Shown here: positions 35,593 through 45,241 of the stretch, piece by piece
Position numbering within the stretch: position 1 is the stretch's first letter
Layout: each line of letters begins with the position of its first letter
NCBI GenBank assembly: GCA_003931895.1
Contig: RRZV01000095.1
Coordinates: 1 to 59,285 of the forward strand
Direction: 5' to 3'
Origin: Mesohalobacter salilacus
GTDB lineage: Bacteria; Bacteroidota; Bacteroidia; Flavobacteriales; Flavobacteriaceae
Length of the DNA stretch: 59,285 nucleotides
Made by a program: the position numbers and the translations under genes
Notes under the pieces: model-generated
Told to the model about the DNA's origin: nothing
The model's database searches: none
The model's input: the letters and a program-made list of their open reading frames with translations, nothing else

Positions 35593-38154
35593 TCATACAA
35601 ATTCCTTTCTGATATCTTTGAATTCATCAAAGTCTGATTTCAAATCGTCAAGAGTCGGATCATTATGAAGAATTTGAGGATTGCTATGTGCGCTTATAAA
35701 GCCACAACATCTTTCATAGATGTCATTTAATGATTCTTTATGTTTACTTATAATATCACTCTTAACGTTAATAAACTTTCCAAGTGATATATGTTTTTGG
35801 TAGCGTTGAATTGTTCCATTGAAAACTTCATGTTCAATGAATAATTCCACTGCGCTCCTTAATTCAGCAAAGCCTTCCTTTGCTAAATCAGTTTCAGATC
35901 TATCTTTGGGAGTGTTATTTATTAATTTATTTATCTTGGTTATATTTTCCTTGACTTTATTTTTTTCTTCTCGTGCCTCCGTAATAATACCAACTTCTCC
36001 ATAATCCTTTTTCACATTGAAAAAACTGCATTTTACTGATTTAAAATTAGACTGAGTGCTTAAATAAAGTAGACTATTAAACAATAAGACACTGTGGGTA
36101 AATATAACAACCTGTCTATCCTTGCTAAGCCTCATCATCCTTTTTGACAAAGCATCGATAATTTTATGGTCAAGGCTATTCACAGGGTCATCAAATATGA
36201 CAGGGGCCTTAATATTGTCAAGTTGCAATTCTGTTAGAAATTCCGATACGGCAATCGCCTTTTGCTCACCTTCACTCAAAATTTCTAGTAACTGTCTATT
36301 TCCAATTCGGTGGGATAGTTTAGAACGCCCCCTGTCAGTTCCAAAACTCAATTCAATCGGGAGACTGGATTTGCGAAGTGCTTTGAGTTCGTCCTGAAAA
36401 ATCTGATTGAAATTTTGGCTAATCAATTCTTCCCTTGCCTGTGACGTTTTCCGACTTATTGAACTGGTATTAAAGGCGTTTGAATAGTTGTTTAATACTG
36501 AAAGCACCTTATGATTCGAGATTACTTTTTTAACTTCTTCTTTTTTGTTTGATAATAACTCCCTGTCTTTAAGCCCGGCAATTTTGTCTTTCAGCTCCTT
36601 TTCCTTCTTATCTAAGTTTCCAAATAATTCACTTTTCTCTTCCAGTGCTTTATTAATTTCTGATTTTTTCTCGGTAAAAAACTGGATATAATCAGCATAT
36701 TTAAATTTAAAAACACCACCCTTTGCCACATTATCATCTACAAATATTTTCTTCAATTTAGCCAGTTGCTGATTGTAATCTTGAAGTTTCTGCGGTTGTT
36801 CTGGCTTATTCTGCTCATCTAATCCAAAGCTTTCATGGTTTAGTTGTAATCGGGCTTCAACCTCATTTTTGACTTTTGAAATGAGTTGCTGTTTATCCTT
36901 CTTTACTTTGGTAATGTTTTCCTCAGTTTTATCATTCAGCAAAGCTCTGTAACTCGTTAAAAGCTCTTCGGCTGGTTGTTTAAGTGGCTGTCTGCAATAA
37001 ACGCACACATCACTATCCTCAGGATATTCAGGTTTGTTAAGTATCTTAATATATGCCTCTGCTGAACTTAAAAAGTCTTTGAACTCCTTGGTTTCAAAAT
37101 ATTCAATGCCTTTATCTTCCGCTATTCCCTTTATACCTTTCTGTGTACTTTTCTCTAATTCGGCTATTTGCTTATTAAGTTCAATGAGTTTTTTCCAGCT
37201 TTCTGCGTTCAAAATATTTTTCGCTGTTTTTATTTTATTTATTAGGTTTAAAAGTTCATCAGACTGTGATTGCAAAGAGCGTATATCTTTTTGAAGCAAT
37301 GATTTATTTAATTTGGACAGTTCCGACACCTCCTTTTTCAAGTCTTTTTCATGTTCCAGGGTAAAATTTGATAGTTCATTAAGGCATTTTTCAGTAGAAT
37401 CTTTTGATAGACCATTGATAAACTTTTGCTGTGGTGTTCCTTTATGAAGATTTTCTATCCAGAATAATTGAGTAGAATGCTCAGACTTTTTTGTTTGTAA
37501 TAAGCTATAAAGTTCACCCAGTTCTGCTGACACAAGATTGAATAGATGAAAACCTATTGGCGATACTATTAGTTGTCTGCTTCCATCCAGTGATATTTGA
37601 ACACAGTCATTATTGAATACAGAAATATTTTCCAACTCTTTTACTCTGTTTTCTCCATTCCAAGTAAATGTGTTATCATTTCCATTCACTTTGTAGTTTA
37701 TCTTTGCTGATTTTAGTTGCTGAGGGTTTCCGAATATATTTGAATAAATGGTGTCATTTATGTCATAACTGAAACCAAGAGCTTTCAATATTCTTCCGTA
37801 ACCGGTTTTGCCGGTTCCATTTTCACCATAAATTACAGTGATATTCGGACTGAAATCAATAGTTTGATTTTTTGCCAGCCTGTTAACACCACTCACTTCC
37901 GATAAAGATCTAAGCTCAATATGTTGGTCGGAAGGGGAGTATGAGGGTTTGGAAAAAGAAAGCTTAGACAATTCCTTTACTAGTCCAATAGATTCAAGAA
38001 AGTATTTGAAAGTTTCTATTCTATCTGAATCTTGCAATCTATCTTCCGAATTAATCACTTTCTGAACAAGTAATTTTGCCCAATTCCCGTTACCTTCTGC
38101 CCATTCCCACAGGAAATCAACAATTTCTTTTTTATTGGTTGTTGAAGATGCCAT
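35593..38154 (-). CDS. RloC/PrrC-like AAA_13 ATPase, putative anticodon nuclease
   Basis: 853 aa. An ABC/SMC-like ATPase head is split around a coiled coil. Walker A is VYGENGTGKTGYG near residues 108-120; Walker B PVIFDDPVNSLD is near 655-666, followed by VVIFTHSVLLF. In the middle, VCVYCRQPL (about 383-391) supplies a CxxC zinc-hook motif as in RloC and Rad50. After the ATPase, ELRSAVELFIEHEVF (about 765) gives an RxxxE spacing and SAHSNPQ a downstream His. These could match the Arg-Glu-His set of PrrC/RloC anticodon nucleases, but the His spacing is not certain. A type I restriction operon follows, the usual partner of PrrC. Confidence 0.7.
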   Translation of the reverse strand: MASSTTNKKEIVDFLWEWAEGNGNWAKLLVQKVINSEDRLQDSDRIETFKYFLESIGLVKELSKLSFSKPSYSPSDQHIELRSLSEVSGVNRLAKNQTIDFSPNITVIYGENGTGKTGYGRILKALGFSYDINDTIYSNIFGNPQQLKSAKINYKVNGNDNTFTWNGENRVKELENISVFNNDCVQISLDGSRQLIVSPIGFHLFNLVSAELGELYSLLQTKKSEHSTQLFWIENLHKGTPQQKFINGLSKDSTEKCLNELSNFTLEHEKDLKKEVSELSKLNKSLLQKDIRSLQSQSDELLNLINKIKTAKNILNAESWKKLIELNKQIAELEKSTQKGIKGIAEDKGIEYFETKEFKDFLSSAEAYIKILNKPEYPEDSDVCVYCRQPLKQPAEELLTSYRALLNDKTEENITKVKKDKQQLISKVKNEVEARLQLNHESFGLDEQNKPEQPQKLQDYNQQLAKLKKIFVDDNVAKGGVFKFKYADYIQFFTEKKSEINKALEEKSELFGNLDKKEKELKDKIAGLKDRELLSNKKEEVKKVISNHKVLSVLNNYSNAFNTSSISRKTSQAREELISQNFNQIFQDELKALRKSSLPIELSFGTDRGRSKLSHRIGNRQLLEILSEGEQKAIAVSEFLTELQLDNIKAPVIFDDPVNSLDHKIIDALSKRMMRLSKDRQVVIFTHSVLLFNSLLYLSTQSNFKSVKCSFFNVKKDYGEVGIITEAREEKNKVKENITKINKLINNTPKDRSETDLAKEGFAELRSAVELFIEHEVFNGTIQRYQKHISLGKFINVKSDIISKHKESLNDIYERCCGFISAHSNPQILHNDPTLDDLKSDFDEFKDIRKEFV

Positions 38155-38405
38155 AGATATTGCTAATTAATTGATTCTTTTCAGTTTGGTAATTTTTGGT
38201 AACTCTTTGCATATGCTCCAAATAATTATATCATTATAAAACTACACTTTTATTAGAAACAGTTAAGACTTAGACGAATGTTTTGATAGTTATATTCTAA
38301 TAAATTTAATTTCGAATAATGTTACTCTTAGATTTAAGAATAACATATAAAGCACTGATTATGAAATAAATAGTAATTCAGCTGCGTTTTATGTTACTTA
38401 TGCAT

Positions 38406-38413
38406 TATATTTG
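38406..38413 (+). promoter_or_regulatory. Promoter -7 element of the short recombinase gene
   Basis: TATATTTG matches TAnnTTTG. Transcription would start near 38420, which excludes the upstream ATG at 38391 and supports the ATG at 38433. No good TTTG -33 partner was found. Confidence 0.55.
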
Positions 38414-38432
38414 CACAAAAAGTAACATAATT

Positions 38433-38990
38433 ATGGTTAAAAAAACAACTCTAGCAATCAATTTTGAAAATGGTAAAGCTGTTGCAAACAAAAAACTTGC
38501 CCTTGGTGATGATATAGGACTATTTATTCTTTTGGTACTAGAAACGGGATTAAGATTATCAGATGCCTTGACACTAACTAAAAATAATTTTTACAAGATT
38601 GGTAAGGATTATTATATCCAGTTTGTTGCTAAAAAAACAAAGAAAGAGGCGAAGCGACCAATAAGCGAACTACTATATAAAAAAGTGATGGATAGGGGTT
38701 CTGACTGCATATTCATCAACCCAAAAACAAATCAGTATTATTCTAAGATGTGGGTAGGTAGAAATTTGAAAAAGGCTTTTCTAAATGAATGTAGAGAGGC
38801 AAAGAAAGAGAATAAGACTATCTCAGCTCATAGCTTGCGAAAGTCTGCGGGTCAAAAAGTATATGAAATTAATGGTATAGAAGCTGCTCGGGATTTTCTC
38901 CAGCATGAAACTTATCAAACTACCAAGGACTATTTAAATATTGGTGAGAGGAAGCTAAATCAACTTTTGAAGGATACTTTAATCGATTAA
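38433..38990 (+). CDS. Short tyrosine recombinase (catalytic domain only)
   Basis: 185 aa from ATG 38433; the frame opens at 38391 but the -7 promoter lies inside that extension. It is essentially a bare catalytic domain with all key residues: Arg in LETGLRLSDALTL (about 39), Lys in FVAKKTKKEAKRP, HxxR in SAHSLRKSAG (about 133), His in DFLQHETY (about 158), Tyr in TKDYLNIGE (about 168). The SAM-like core-binding domain of normal integrases is missing from the start. It may invert or excise a local segment, or be a relic. It is the only plus-strand gene between the RloC-like gene and the type I operon. Confidence 0.8.
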   Translation: MVKKTTLAINFENGKAVANKKLALGDDIGLFILLVLETGLRLSDALTLTKNNFYKIGKDYYIQFVAKKTKKEAKRPISELLYKKVMDRGSDCIFINPKTNQYYSKMWVGRNLKKAFLNECREAKKENKTISAHSLRKSAGQKVYEINGIEAARDFLQHETYQTTKDYLNIGERKLNQLLKDTLID

Positions 38991-39023
38991 TTTTTAAATG
39001 ATAGTTATATAAAACAGTAATAT

Positions 39024-39335
39024 TCATTCACTAAAATCTCCTGTTGTAATATAATTTTTAAAAGCTTCAAAATAGTTATCATCAACATATTGTGAGTCAA
39101 TCACTTCATCATCAGAAGATAAAATGGCCACAATCTTATACCCATTTTTCAGCAAATTAAATGAATCAACACTATTGTGTTCTACCAATTTAATCTGTTT
39201 CCTGCTCACACCCCACATTACAGAAAAATCAATACTAGTCCTTTCTTCTATATATAGTTTTCTTATATAATCATCAAAATTTCGACCGTTATTTAAAGCT
39301 AATATTTCTCGCTTGGCTTTTCGTGATATATTCAT
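39024..39335 (-). CDS. Small unknown protein of a paired cassette
   Basis: 103 aa, soluble, no motif recognised. It begins with a basic Lys/Arg-rich helix (ISRKAKREILALNNG) and continues EERTSIDFSVMWGVSRKQIKLVEHN, which might be an HTH-like turn. Its partner gene ends 6 nt upstream on the same strand. Size and pairing recall toxin-antitoxin or immunity cassettes, but nothing in the sequence proves it. Confidence 0.5.
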   Translation of the reverse strand: MNISRKAKREILALNNGRNFDDYIRKLYIEERTSIDFSVMWGVSRKQIKLVEHNSVDSFNLLKNGYKIVAILSSDDEVIDSQYVDDNYFEAFKNYITTGDFSE

Positions 39336-39341
39336 AATACA

Positions 39342-39632
39342 TTACTGTAAAATCTCATTCAATTTATCAAGTCTTTTATATCGTTTCATATCTCGTTCTT
39401 CTGTTACATCGAAACAGTTAAGTAATTTATCATTCACTAATCTTCTAATATGCCAAGAAAAATCAAACTCCTTTTTAAATAAATCATCCGATAAATCAAA
39501 CTCACTAAGACCGTTTTCATACCTATTTAATTCTTCAATAAAATTATCAAAAGGGATATTATAATATTCAGAGAAAATTCTAGATTTCGCATTTTTCTTA
39601 AATTCTATAAAAAGCTCCATAAAATCCTCCAA
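39342..39632 (-). CDS. Small acidic unknown protein of a paired cassette
   Basis: 96 aa, highly charged and helical (MELFIEFKKNAKSRIFSEY, EFDLSDDLFKKEFDFSWHIRR). No family recognised. First gene of the pair with the 103-aa protein. Confidence 0.45.
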   Translation of the reverse strand: MEDFMELFIEFKKNAKSRIFSEYYNIPFDNFIEELNRYENGLSEFDLSDDLFKKEFDFSWHIRRLVNDKLLNCFDVTEERDMKRYKRLDKLNEILQ

Positions 39633-39742
39633 GTGATAAACAAACTCTTCCCATAAGTATGTATCACTACTAACTTATTTTTGTGAAGGTAAAACCCAAT
39701 TATTTTTGATTTCATGAAATATAAATTCACTTTCTTATATGG

Positions 39743-39865
39743 TCACTTGCCTTGTATAATGATTAAAAAAAACCTTTTAGGCCATTGATATTTGCATGGG
39801 TCTAAATCTTTGATAATCTCAAATATTACTTCTGCTAACGTGGTGTATTTTTTTCCCTGATTCAT
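39743..39865 (-). CDS. Possible 40-aa small protein
   Basis: An ATG at 39865 opens a 40-codon frame beginning MNQGKKYTTLAEVIFEIIKD, with a Lys-rich start and a hydrophobic end. The composition looks coding-like. No homologue is recognised and no strong promoter is seen, so it may be chance or a relic. Confidence 0.3.
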   Translation of the reverse strand: MNQGKKYTTLAEVIFEIIKDLDPCKYQWPKRFFLIIIQGK

Positions 39866-39969
39866 AGTTTTACTCGTTTTCACACTTATTATATTGGTAG
39901 ATTTCAAAAAGTTTAGTTTTTGATAAAAAAAAAGAAAATTATTTTTTGATTTGAATTAAGTACAAATTA

Positions 39970-39997
39970 AAAGGTCTGACTTAATTGAGTCAAACCT
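39970..39997. terminator. Hairpin, likely bidirectional terminator
   Basis: AAGGTCTGACT and AGTCAAACCTT pair (one mismatch) around TAATTG, just downstream of the type I operon's last gene. The rest of 39633-40027 shows only the possible 40-aa frame. Confidence 0.5.
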
Positions 39998-40027
39998 TCT
40001 GTATACTGGATGTAATTTCTAAATAGA

Positions 40028-40609
40028 TCAACTTTCGAACTCTAATTCAATAGCGGGTTCTGTGTACTTATCCTCATATTTGCGAAGTATAGATATCGTG
40101 TTTTTTTCTTCTTTTTCCCAAACATCATTTTTTAATACCCATAAATATCTGTTGTCTTTGGGATATGTTCCGAACTGGGGGGCATAAGTGGTGAAAATAA
40201 ATCTTTTATTAGGGTCCTTTTTGTGACCGTTAAATTCATAAAAATTTTCTTCTGTGAGAAGCCATTTTAGAACGATAAAAAGACCTTGTTTAGGGAATTT
40301 GATTCCTAAACCAGAAACATCTATGACAGTCCAGTGATTGCCTTCCTTAGCGTATCCAGTGATTTCTCCATCATAGATTGGGTTATCAGGATTGCCGTTT
40401 TTACCTACTGAATAAATTTCAACACCAAAATCACAGCTTTCTATTTCACAACCGACAAATACATTTATCGTACTTAAATATGAATTTGATGTAGATTCAT
40501 ATCTATTTTCAAAAAACCTTGCAATTTTATTTTTATCCTTCGAATAACCGATTAGGTATTTAATGTCAGCATCTTCAAAGCCGTCTAAAACAAATTTTTC
40601 TGTTCCCAT
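40028..40609 (-). CDS. Beta-sandwich protein of the type I restriction operon
   Basis: 193-aa soluble protein. The middle reads FVGCEIESCDFGVEIYSVGKNG and then HWTVIDVSGLGIKFPKQGLFIVLKWLL. This resembles the beta-sandwich found at the C-terminus of some Bacteroidota carboxypeptidase-regulatory-like proteins. There is no signal peptide. It lies 70 nt downstream of hsdM on the same strand, so it could be an accessory or inhibitor protein of the restriction system; function unknown. Confidence 0.55.
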   Translation of the reverse strand: MGTEKFVLDGFEDADIKYLIGYSKDKNKIARFFENRYESTSNSYLSTINVFVGCEIESCDFGVEIYSVGKNGNPDNPIYDGEITGYAKEGNHWTVIDVSGLGIKFPKQGLFIVLKWLLTEENFYEFNGHKKDPNKRFIFTTYAPQFGTYPKDNRYLWVLKNDVWEKEEKNTISILRKYEDKYTEPAIELEFES

Positions 40610-40679
40610 TTTCTTTTAGGGTATATATTAAAATGCAACAGCTACTCTTAATTTATCCATTTAAACATATAACAACAAC

Positions 40680-42203
40680 TTAATCTTCATTACTACCTAT
40701 CGCTTCAATAATACCTCTGAAGCTATTTAATCCAGATTCTAAGTTTTCCATAATCTCATTGGCTAAAATGTCAGGGTCTGGTAGGTTTTCTAAATCAGTT
40801 AAGCTTTTATCTCTCAACCAAAATATATCTAAGCTTGTTTTATCTCTGGCAATGACTTCGTCGTAGGTATATTTTTTCCACCTAGCATCCTGATTATCCT
40901 CACTCCAAGTCTCTTCTCTTTTATTAATATTATTACCATTATATAGCTCTACGAATTCTTTCAAATGCTCTTCACGCATTGGGCTTTTCTTTGGGGTATG
41001 ATGTACGTTTGTTCTGTAATCATAAAACCAGATTTCTTTTGTCCAAGCTTCTTTGCTTGCTGGTTTATTGGTAAAAAATAACACGTTGGCTTTTACGCCT
41101 TGTGCATAAAAAATTCCAGTAGGTAGTCTAAGTATGGTATGTAAGTTTGTTGTTTTTAATAATTGCTTTCTCACTTCCTCACCAGCACCACCTTCAAACA
41201 ATACATTATCAGGAAGAACAACAGCTGCTTCACCATTAATTTTTAATTGTGTTTTTATGTGTTGTAAAAAGTTTAGTTGCTTATTAGAAGTAGTTTCCCA
41301 AAAATCCTGACGATTATAACTTAAATCTTCTTTTTCAACATCACCCTGTTCATTAGTTGAAGTCATGGTGCTTTTCTTTCCAAAAGGTGGATTAGCCAAC
41401 ACGTAATCATATCGAGTACCATCATCTGAGACTAAGGCATCATTTGGGCTTATAAATGATTCTCCGTCAATTTCTCCAATGTTATGTAAATACATATTCA
41501 TTAAACACATTCTACGGGTGTTAGCAACTATTTCATTGCCATAAAAGGTTTTGTTTTTAATGAATTCTTTTTCTTCTCGGTCAAGGCTGTGATTCTCTAC
41601 TATCCAGTCATAAGCTGCTAAAAAGAAACCACCTGTACCACATGCAGGGTCTGAGATGGTTTTTAAAGGTTTAGGTTGAACACAGGCTACCATTGTCCTT
41701 ATTAACGCCCTAGGCGTAAAGTATTGTCCTGCTCCACTCTTGGTATCTTCTGCATTTTTCTCCAGAAGTCCCTCATAAATTTTTCCTTTAATATCTGCAC
41801 CCATCATCGACCAATCTTCTTTGTCTATAAGATTGATTACTTTTAATAGTTTAGCAGGGTCTTGTATCTTATTTTGACTTTTGGTAAAAATCTGCCCTAA
41901 TGTTCCTTTTTCTGTAGATAAAGTCCTTAGTAACTGGACATAAAAAGATTCTAGCTCTGCTCCACGTTTGCTAGATAAGGTTTCCCAATTAGCAACTTCT
42001 GCATTATCCACCTCATTGCCTTCTACATCTTTTAGCCTTGGAAACTCTAAACCCTTATTGTAGGGCGGTTTGTTGAGCTCATCTGCCATCTTAAGAAATA
42101 ACAAATAAGTAATCTGTTCTAAGTAATCACCATAACCAACTCCATCGTCACGAAGTACACTGGCAAGGTTCCAAATTTTAGATATTATGGTTGAGTCTGT
42201 CAT
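40680..42203 (-). CDS. hsdM: Type I restriction-modification methylase subunit HsdM
   Basis: 507 aa. The N-terminal helical domain (IISKIWNLASVLRDDG, DYLEQITYLLFLKMADE) is typical of HsdM. SAGQYFTPRALIRTMV precedes motif I DPACGTGGFFLAAYD (about 184-198), and the catalytic motif IV is ANPPFGKK (about 267-274). Adenine-N6 methylation of host DNA with HsdS is expected. Its start overlaps the stop of the DUF262 gene in an ATGA arrangement, so the two are translationally coupled. Confidence 0.94.
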   Translation of the reverse strand: MTDSTIISKIWNLASVLRDDGVGYGDYLEQITYLLFLKMADELNKPPYNKGLEFPRLKDVEGNEVDNAEVANWETLSSKRGAELESFYVQLLRTLSTEKGTLGQIFTKSQNKIQDPAKLLKVINLIDKEDWSMMGADIKGKIYEGLLEKNAEDTKSGAGQYFTPRALIRTMVACVQPKPLKTISDPACGTGGFFLAAYDWIVENHSLDREEKEFIKNKTFYGNEIVANTRRMCLMNMYLHNIGEIDGESFISPNDALVSDDGTRYDYVLANPPFGKKSTMTSTNEQGDVEKEDLSYNRQDFWETTSNKQLNFLQHIKTQLKINGEAAVVLPDNVLFEGGAGEEVRKQLLKTTNLHTILRLPTGIFYAQGVKANVLFFTNKPASKEAWTKEIWFYDYRTNVHHTPKKSPMREEHLKEFVELYNGNNINKREETWSEDNQDARWKKYTYDEVIARDKTSLDIFWLRDKSLTDLENLPDPDILANEIMENLESGLNSFRGIIEAIGSNED

Positions 42204-43954
42204 TTAATATTATTTAAGTCAATTTGAAATAATTCTTCAATTTGGTTAATCATGAAAATTCTACGATTTTCTATTGTATCATAACCCCACTCAGTAACTT
42301 TATCATTGTTGTACTGGTCAAAAATCATTTGGGTTATTCTAAATGAAGCTATTTTATCATCAGATGAGCCATGTTTTCCCTTTCCTTGATAAATGAAAAC
42401 TTTGTTTTTGAAAGCATCATTACTTGCTTCAATATTTTTTTTACCACTTAGAAGTGTTAAGTTACCAAGAGAATTTATAATTTCTGAACCATCCCTTTCA
42501 TCTTCTATGATGTGCTTCCATCCATATATCTTGCCATAACTTTGCGGAAGAATATGTTCTACGTGAAGTGACCTATCCGATATGTTTATATATTCAGGCT
42601 TATCAATTTGATTCATTTCTATAATGGCTAGTAAAGGTTTACACCAGGCTTCTTGATAAACATTACCTTTTAAAGAACTTTCAAATCTATCTTGTATTCT
42701 ATTTTCCCTAATTGACTTTTCTAGCTCTTGCTTTATTTCATTTATCAACCTTTTATCTTTTAACCACTTAATTAGGTTAAAAGAAGTCTGTTTTATTCTT
42801 GATAGAGTAAATCCAGAAATCCAGAATAAGTAAAAATACCTTCTAACTGTTTTTTTTAGTTCTAAAACATCTGGATACCCAGTGTGTAAAGCAGTTGTTA
42901 CGATTGTTTTCCAATAGATTGACCATCTTAAATAAAAGAATGAGTAATCTAGTTGTGTTTCAGATGAGTAAACTTCATCATTGTATACTGTGATAAAAGC
43001 TTTAAAATCTGAAATGACGTCTAAAGGGTCATCCTTTGAAAATTGATTTTCTAGTTCATCATACAATGATTTTTTTGGATTAGCTCCTAGTAAGTAATAT
43101 TCATACATTACAAAAAGCTCATTTAAGCTCTCTTCTACATCTAAAGCTAATCCCTCACAAGTTATCCAATCTTGTAAAAATTGTTTCTCTTTTTGGTCAA
43201 CAATTTCAGTATCATATAGAGAATGTAATCTTCCAATTAAATAGCTTTTTATTAAGTCTGAATTTGTAAGGTCTAAGCCTCTTGCATTTAGGACTTGAAA
43301 AAGTTTGATTGCAAAGCCTACATTTGAACAATCTATTCGAATTATTTTAATTTGGTTAAATATGTAGTTCAATAAATCTCCACATTCTTTTTCACCTAAA
43401 CTTTCTATTCTTTTTCTGAATTCGACAGAAGTATTAATAAACTTAAATTCTGGTGCTTCGTCTTTCCTTAAATCTTTTTTATATGGTTTTTTTAATTTTG
43501 AAGTATCACCTTTAATTATGTACTTTTCAAAATCTGAGCTATGATTTGAATGAGTAGCTAAACGTAAACGACCAAATTTATTGCTGACCATAATGGCGTT
43601 ATTAATCTGTTCAATACCTATTGCAAATGGGTCTTCTTCGCATTCTTCTCGATTTATAGTAGGATATACATCTCTAATGGTAGCCATAAGGATAATGAGA
43701 GTAGTTAGTCTTTGTTGACCATCTACTATATCCAAATATTTACCACCTTTGCTAGGTTTAGCAGTGATTATTGAGCCCAAAAAGTAGTTTGGTTCTTCGT
43801 TGTTATAGCTCTCCACAATATCATCCCATAACTTATCTACTTCGTCGTCACCCCATTTGTATGGACGCTGGTATACTGGAATTTGGTACAAAGCATCCGA
43901 ATCTGTGAGTAGCTTATTTATTGTTAAACTATTGGGCTTGAAACTTTCTTCCAT
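42200..43954 (-). CDS. GmrSD-like DUF262/DUF1524 nuclease inside the type I operon
   Basis: 584 aa, DUF262 and DUF1524 fused as in GmrSD single-chain type IV systems. DUF262: LYQIPVYQRPYKWGDDEVDKLWDD (about 18-42), LGSIITAK and LDIVDGQQRLTTLIIL (about 73-90), which carry the DGQQR NTPase motif. DUF1524: HVEHILPQSYG (about 463) and NSLGNLTLLSG (about 495), the HNH-like nuclease part. Family members restrict modified phage DNA. It lies between hsdS (3 nt) and hsdM (4-nt overlap) with no separate promoter. Confidence 0.88.
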   Translation of the reverse strand: MEESFKPNSLTINKLLTDSDALYQIPVYQRPYKWGDDEVDKLWDDIVESYNNEEPNYFLGSIITAKPSKGGKYLDIVDGQQRLTTLIILMATIRDVYPTINREECEEDPFAIGIEQINNAIMVSNKFGRLRLATHSNHSSDFEKYIIKGDTSKLKKPYKKDLRKDEAPEFKFINTSVEFRKRIESLGEKECGDLLNYIFNQIKIIRIDCSNVGFAIKLFQVLNARGLDLTNSDLIKSYLIGRLHSLYDTEIVDQKEKQFLQDWITCEGLALDVEESLNELFVMYEYYLLGANPKKSLYDELENQFSKDDPLDVISDFKAFITVYNDEVYSSETQLDYSFFYLRWSIYWKTIVTTALHTGYPDVLELKKTVRRYFYLFWISGFTLSRIKQTSFNLIKWLKDKRLINEIKQELEKSIRENRIQDRFESSLKGNVYQEAWCKPLLAIIEMNQIDKPEYINISDRSLHVEHILPQSYGKIYGWKHIIEDERDGSEIINSLGNLTLLSGKKNIEASNDAFKNKVFIYQGKGKHGSSDDKIASFRITQMIFDQYNNDKVTEWGYDTIENRRIFMINQIEELFQIDLNNIK

Positions 43955-43957
43955 AAT

Positions 43958-45232
43958 TTATTTCTTCTTTTTCTCTTTTTTTATTTTTTCCAGCAACACA
44001 CTTGCTGGCTCATAATCGGGCTGAGCTTTGCATTGAGCTATTTCTTCTTCACTTAACAAGTTACGCTCAAATGCTTTTTTAAGAATGCTCTGGCGTAAGG
44101 CTTGGGCTTTCTCCAAACTCTCGCTGATGTTTTGCTCTACGGCATCACAAACGGATAAACGGGATTCTATTTCTTTTACGATTTGGTGTTGCTCTTCTAT
44201 TTGACAAAACGGCACTAAATATTCTTTTAAAGAATTTGAATCAATACTTTCAACTGTTGTTCCATCTTTTGAACAAGAATTCCTGATATCTGACTCATTC
44301 CCTAATAAAAACCAGTAAACATATTCTGGTATCCAATTTTGATTTAAAGAAACTGTTTGAATGTCTTGATTAACGCAAAGTTTTGTTTTAGCTATAGCTA
44401 TTGGAAAAATTCTTCTTAGAATTCCGCTTCGCATAACAAATAAAATAGAATTTTTTTCTATCCATTTTGTACTTGAATTAGAAATTGCAATTTCTGTAAT
44501 ATGTCGCTCAGTATCTACAATTTCTTTAGTTTTTACATCTCGTGAACTAACCCATGGAATATTACCGTCTTCCCAATATTCTTTTACTTGTTTACTTGGT
44601 GTACCACCACCTTTCCAGTCTCCACAATCTTTCAAAGGCTTCAAATCTTTAATTCCTTCAAAAGCTTTTTTCAAAACTGCTTGTCTATAAATTTTGAGTT
44701 GCTCTTGTGCTTTTTTAAGGTCGGCTACGCCTTGGTCTAAATCTGAAAATAAGGCTTCTATTTTTTTGACTATGGCTTTTTGGATAGCGAGGGCTGCAAT
44801 TTTGAATCTAATAGAATTAAAACTAGTTTTATTAACTAATGAAACTGTCGTAGAGGTGCTCAACTTTTCTAGTTGATTTCGAAAATTAATAGATTGAGCT
44901 TGATAGAAAGTAAATTTTGCTTCAATTCCTGAAACTGGCTTGATAGCATTTATTTGTTGATTAAAAGCAACTTCTTTTTTATTTAAACCAACCCTGCCTA
45001 AGTTTCCTATACATGTTACAAGTACCGAGTTAATAGGTAAAATTCTTGCTTTCTCTTTCCCTTTTAAGCTTAAATACTCTAAGGATGTTGTTATTGTATT
45101 ATTTTCAATTTGTGGTGGTTTTATGAAGGGTATTTCATCTCCATAGTTTTCTTTTTCTTTTTTCGGTGGTGTATTACCAGTTACTGTTTCAAAAGCTTCT
45201 TGTAAAGTACATTCAATCCAATCTTCTTTCAT
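43958..45232 (-). CDS. hsdS: Type I restriction specificity subunit HsdS
   Basis: 424 aa with two target-recognition domains: one beginning WIECTLQEAFETVTGNTPPKK at the N-terminus, the other beginning LKDCGDWKGGGTPSKQVKEY (about 198). Each is followed by a long conserved helix (KKIEALFSDLDQGVADLKKAQEQLKIYRQAVLKKAF and ESLEKAQALRQSILKKAF). The last region also has a Lys-rich end. The sequence binds a bipartite DNA site that cannot be read from here. Only one complete hsdS is present; no silent partial copies were seen. Confidence 0.92.
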   Translation of the reverse strand: MKEDWIECTLQEAFETVTGNTPPKKEKENYGDEIPFIKPPQIENNTITTSLEYLSLKGKEKARILPINSVLVTCIGNLGRVGLNKKEVAFNQQINAIKPVSGIEAKFTFYQAQSINFRNQLEKLSTSTTVSLVNKTSFNSIRFKIAALAIQKAIVKKIEALFSDLDQGVADLKKAQEQLKIYRQAVLKKAFEGIKDLKPLKDCGDWKGGGTPSKQVKEYWEDGNIPWVSSRDVKTKEIVDTERHITEIAISNSSTKWIEKNSILFVMRSGILRRIFPIAIAKTKLCVNQDIQTVSLNQNWIPEYVYWFLLGNESDIRNSCSKDGTTVESIDSNSLKEYLVPFCQIEEQHQIVKEIESRLSVCDAVEQNISESLEKAQALRQSILKKAFERNLLSEEEIAQCKAQPDYEPASVLLEKIKKEKKKK

Positions 45233-45241
45233 TTATATCTT

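Noticed and set aside
38391-38433. Longer N-terminus for the short recombinase (MLLMHYICTK)
   Set aside because: The -7 promoter TATATTTG lies within this stretch, so it would not be transcribed.
43958-45232. Phase-variable hsdS locus served by the short recombinase
   Set aside because: Only one intact hsdS is present, with no silent partial copies or inverted repeats found in the window.
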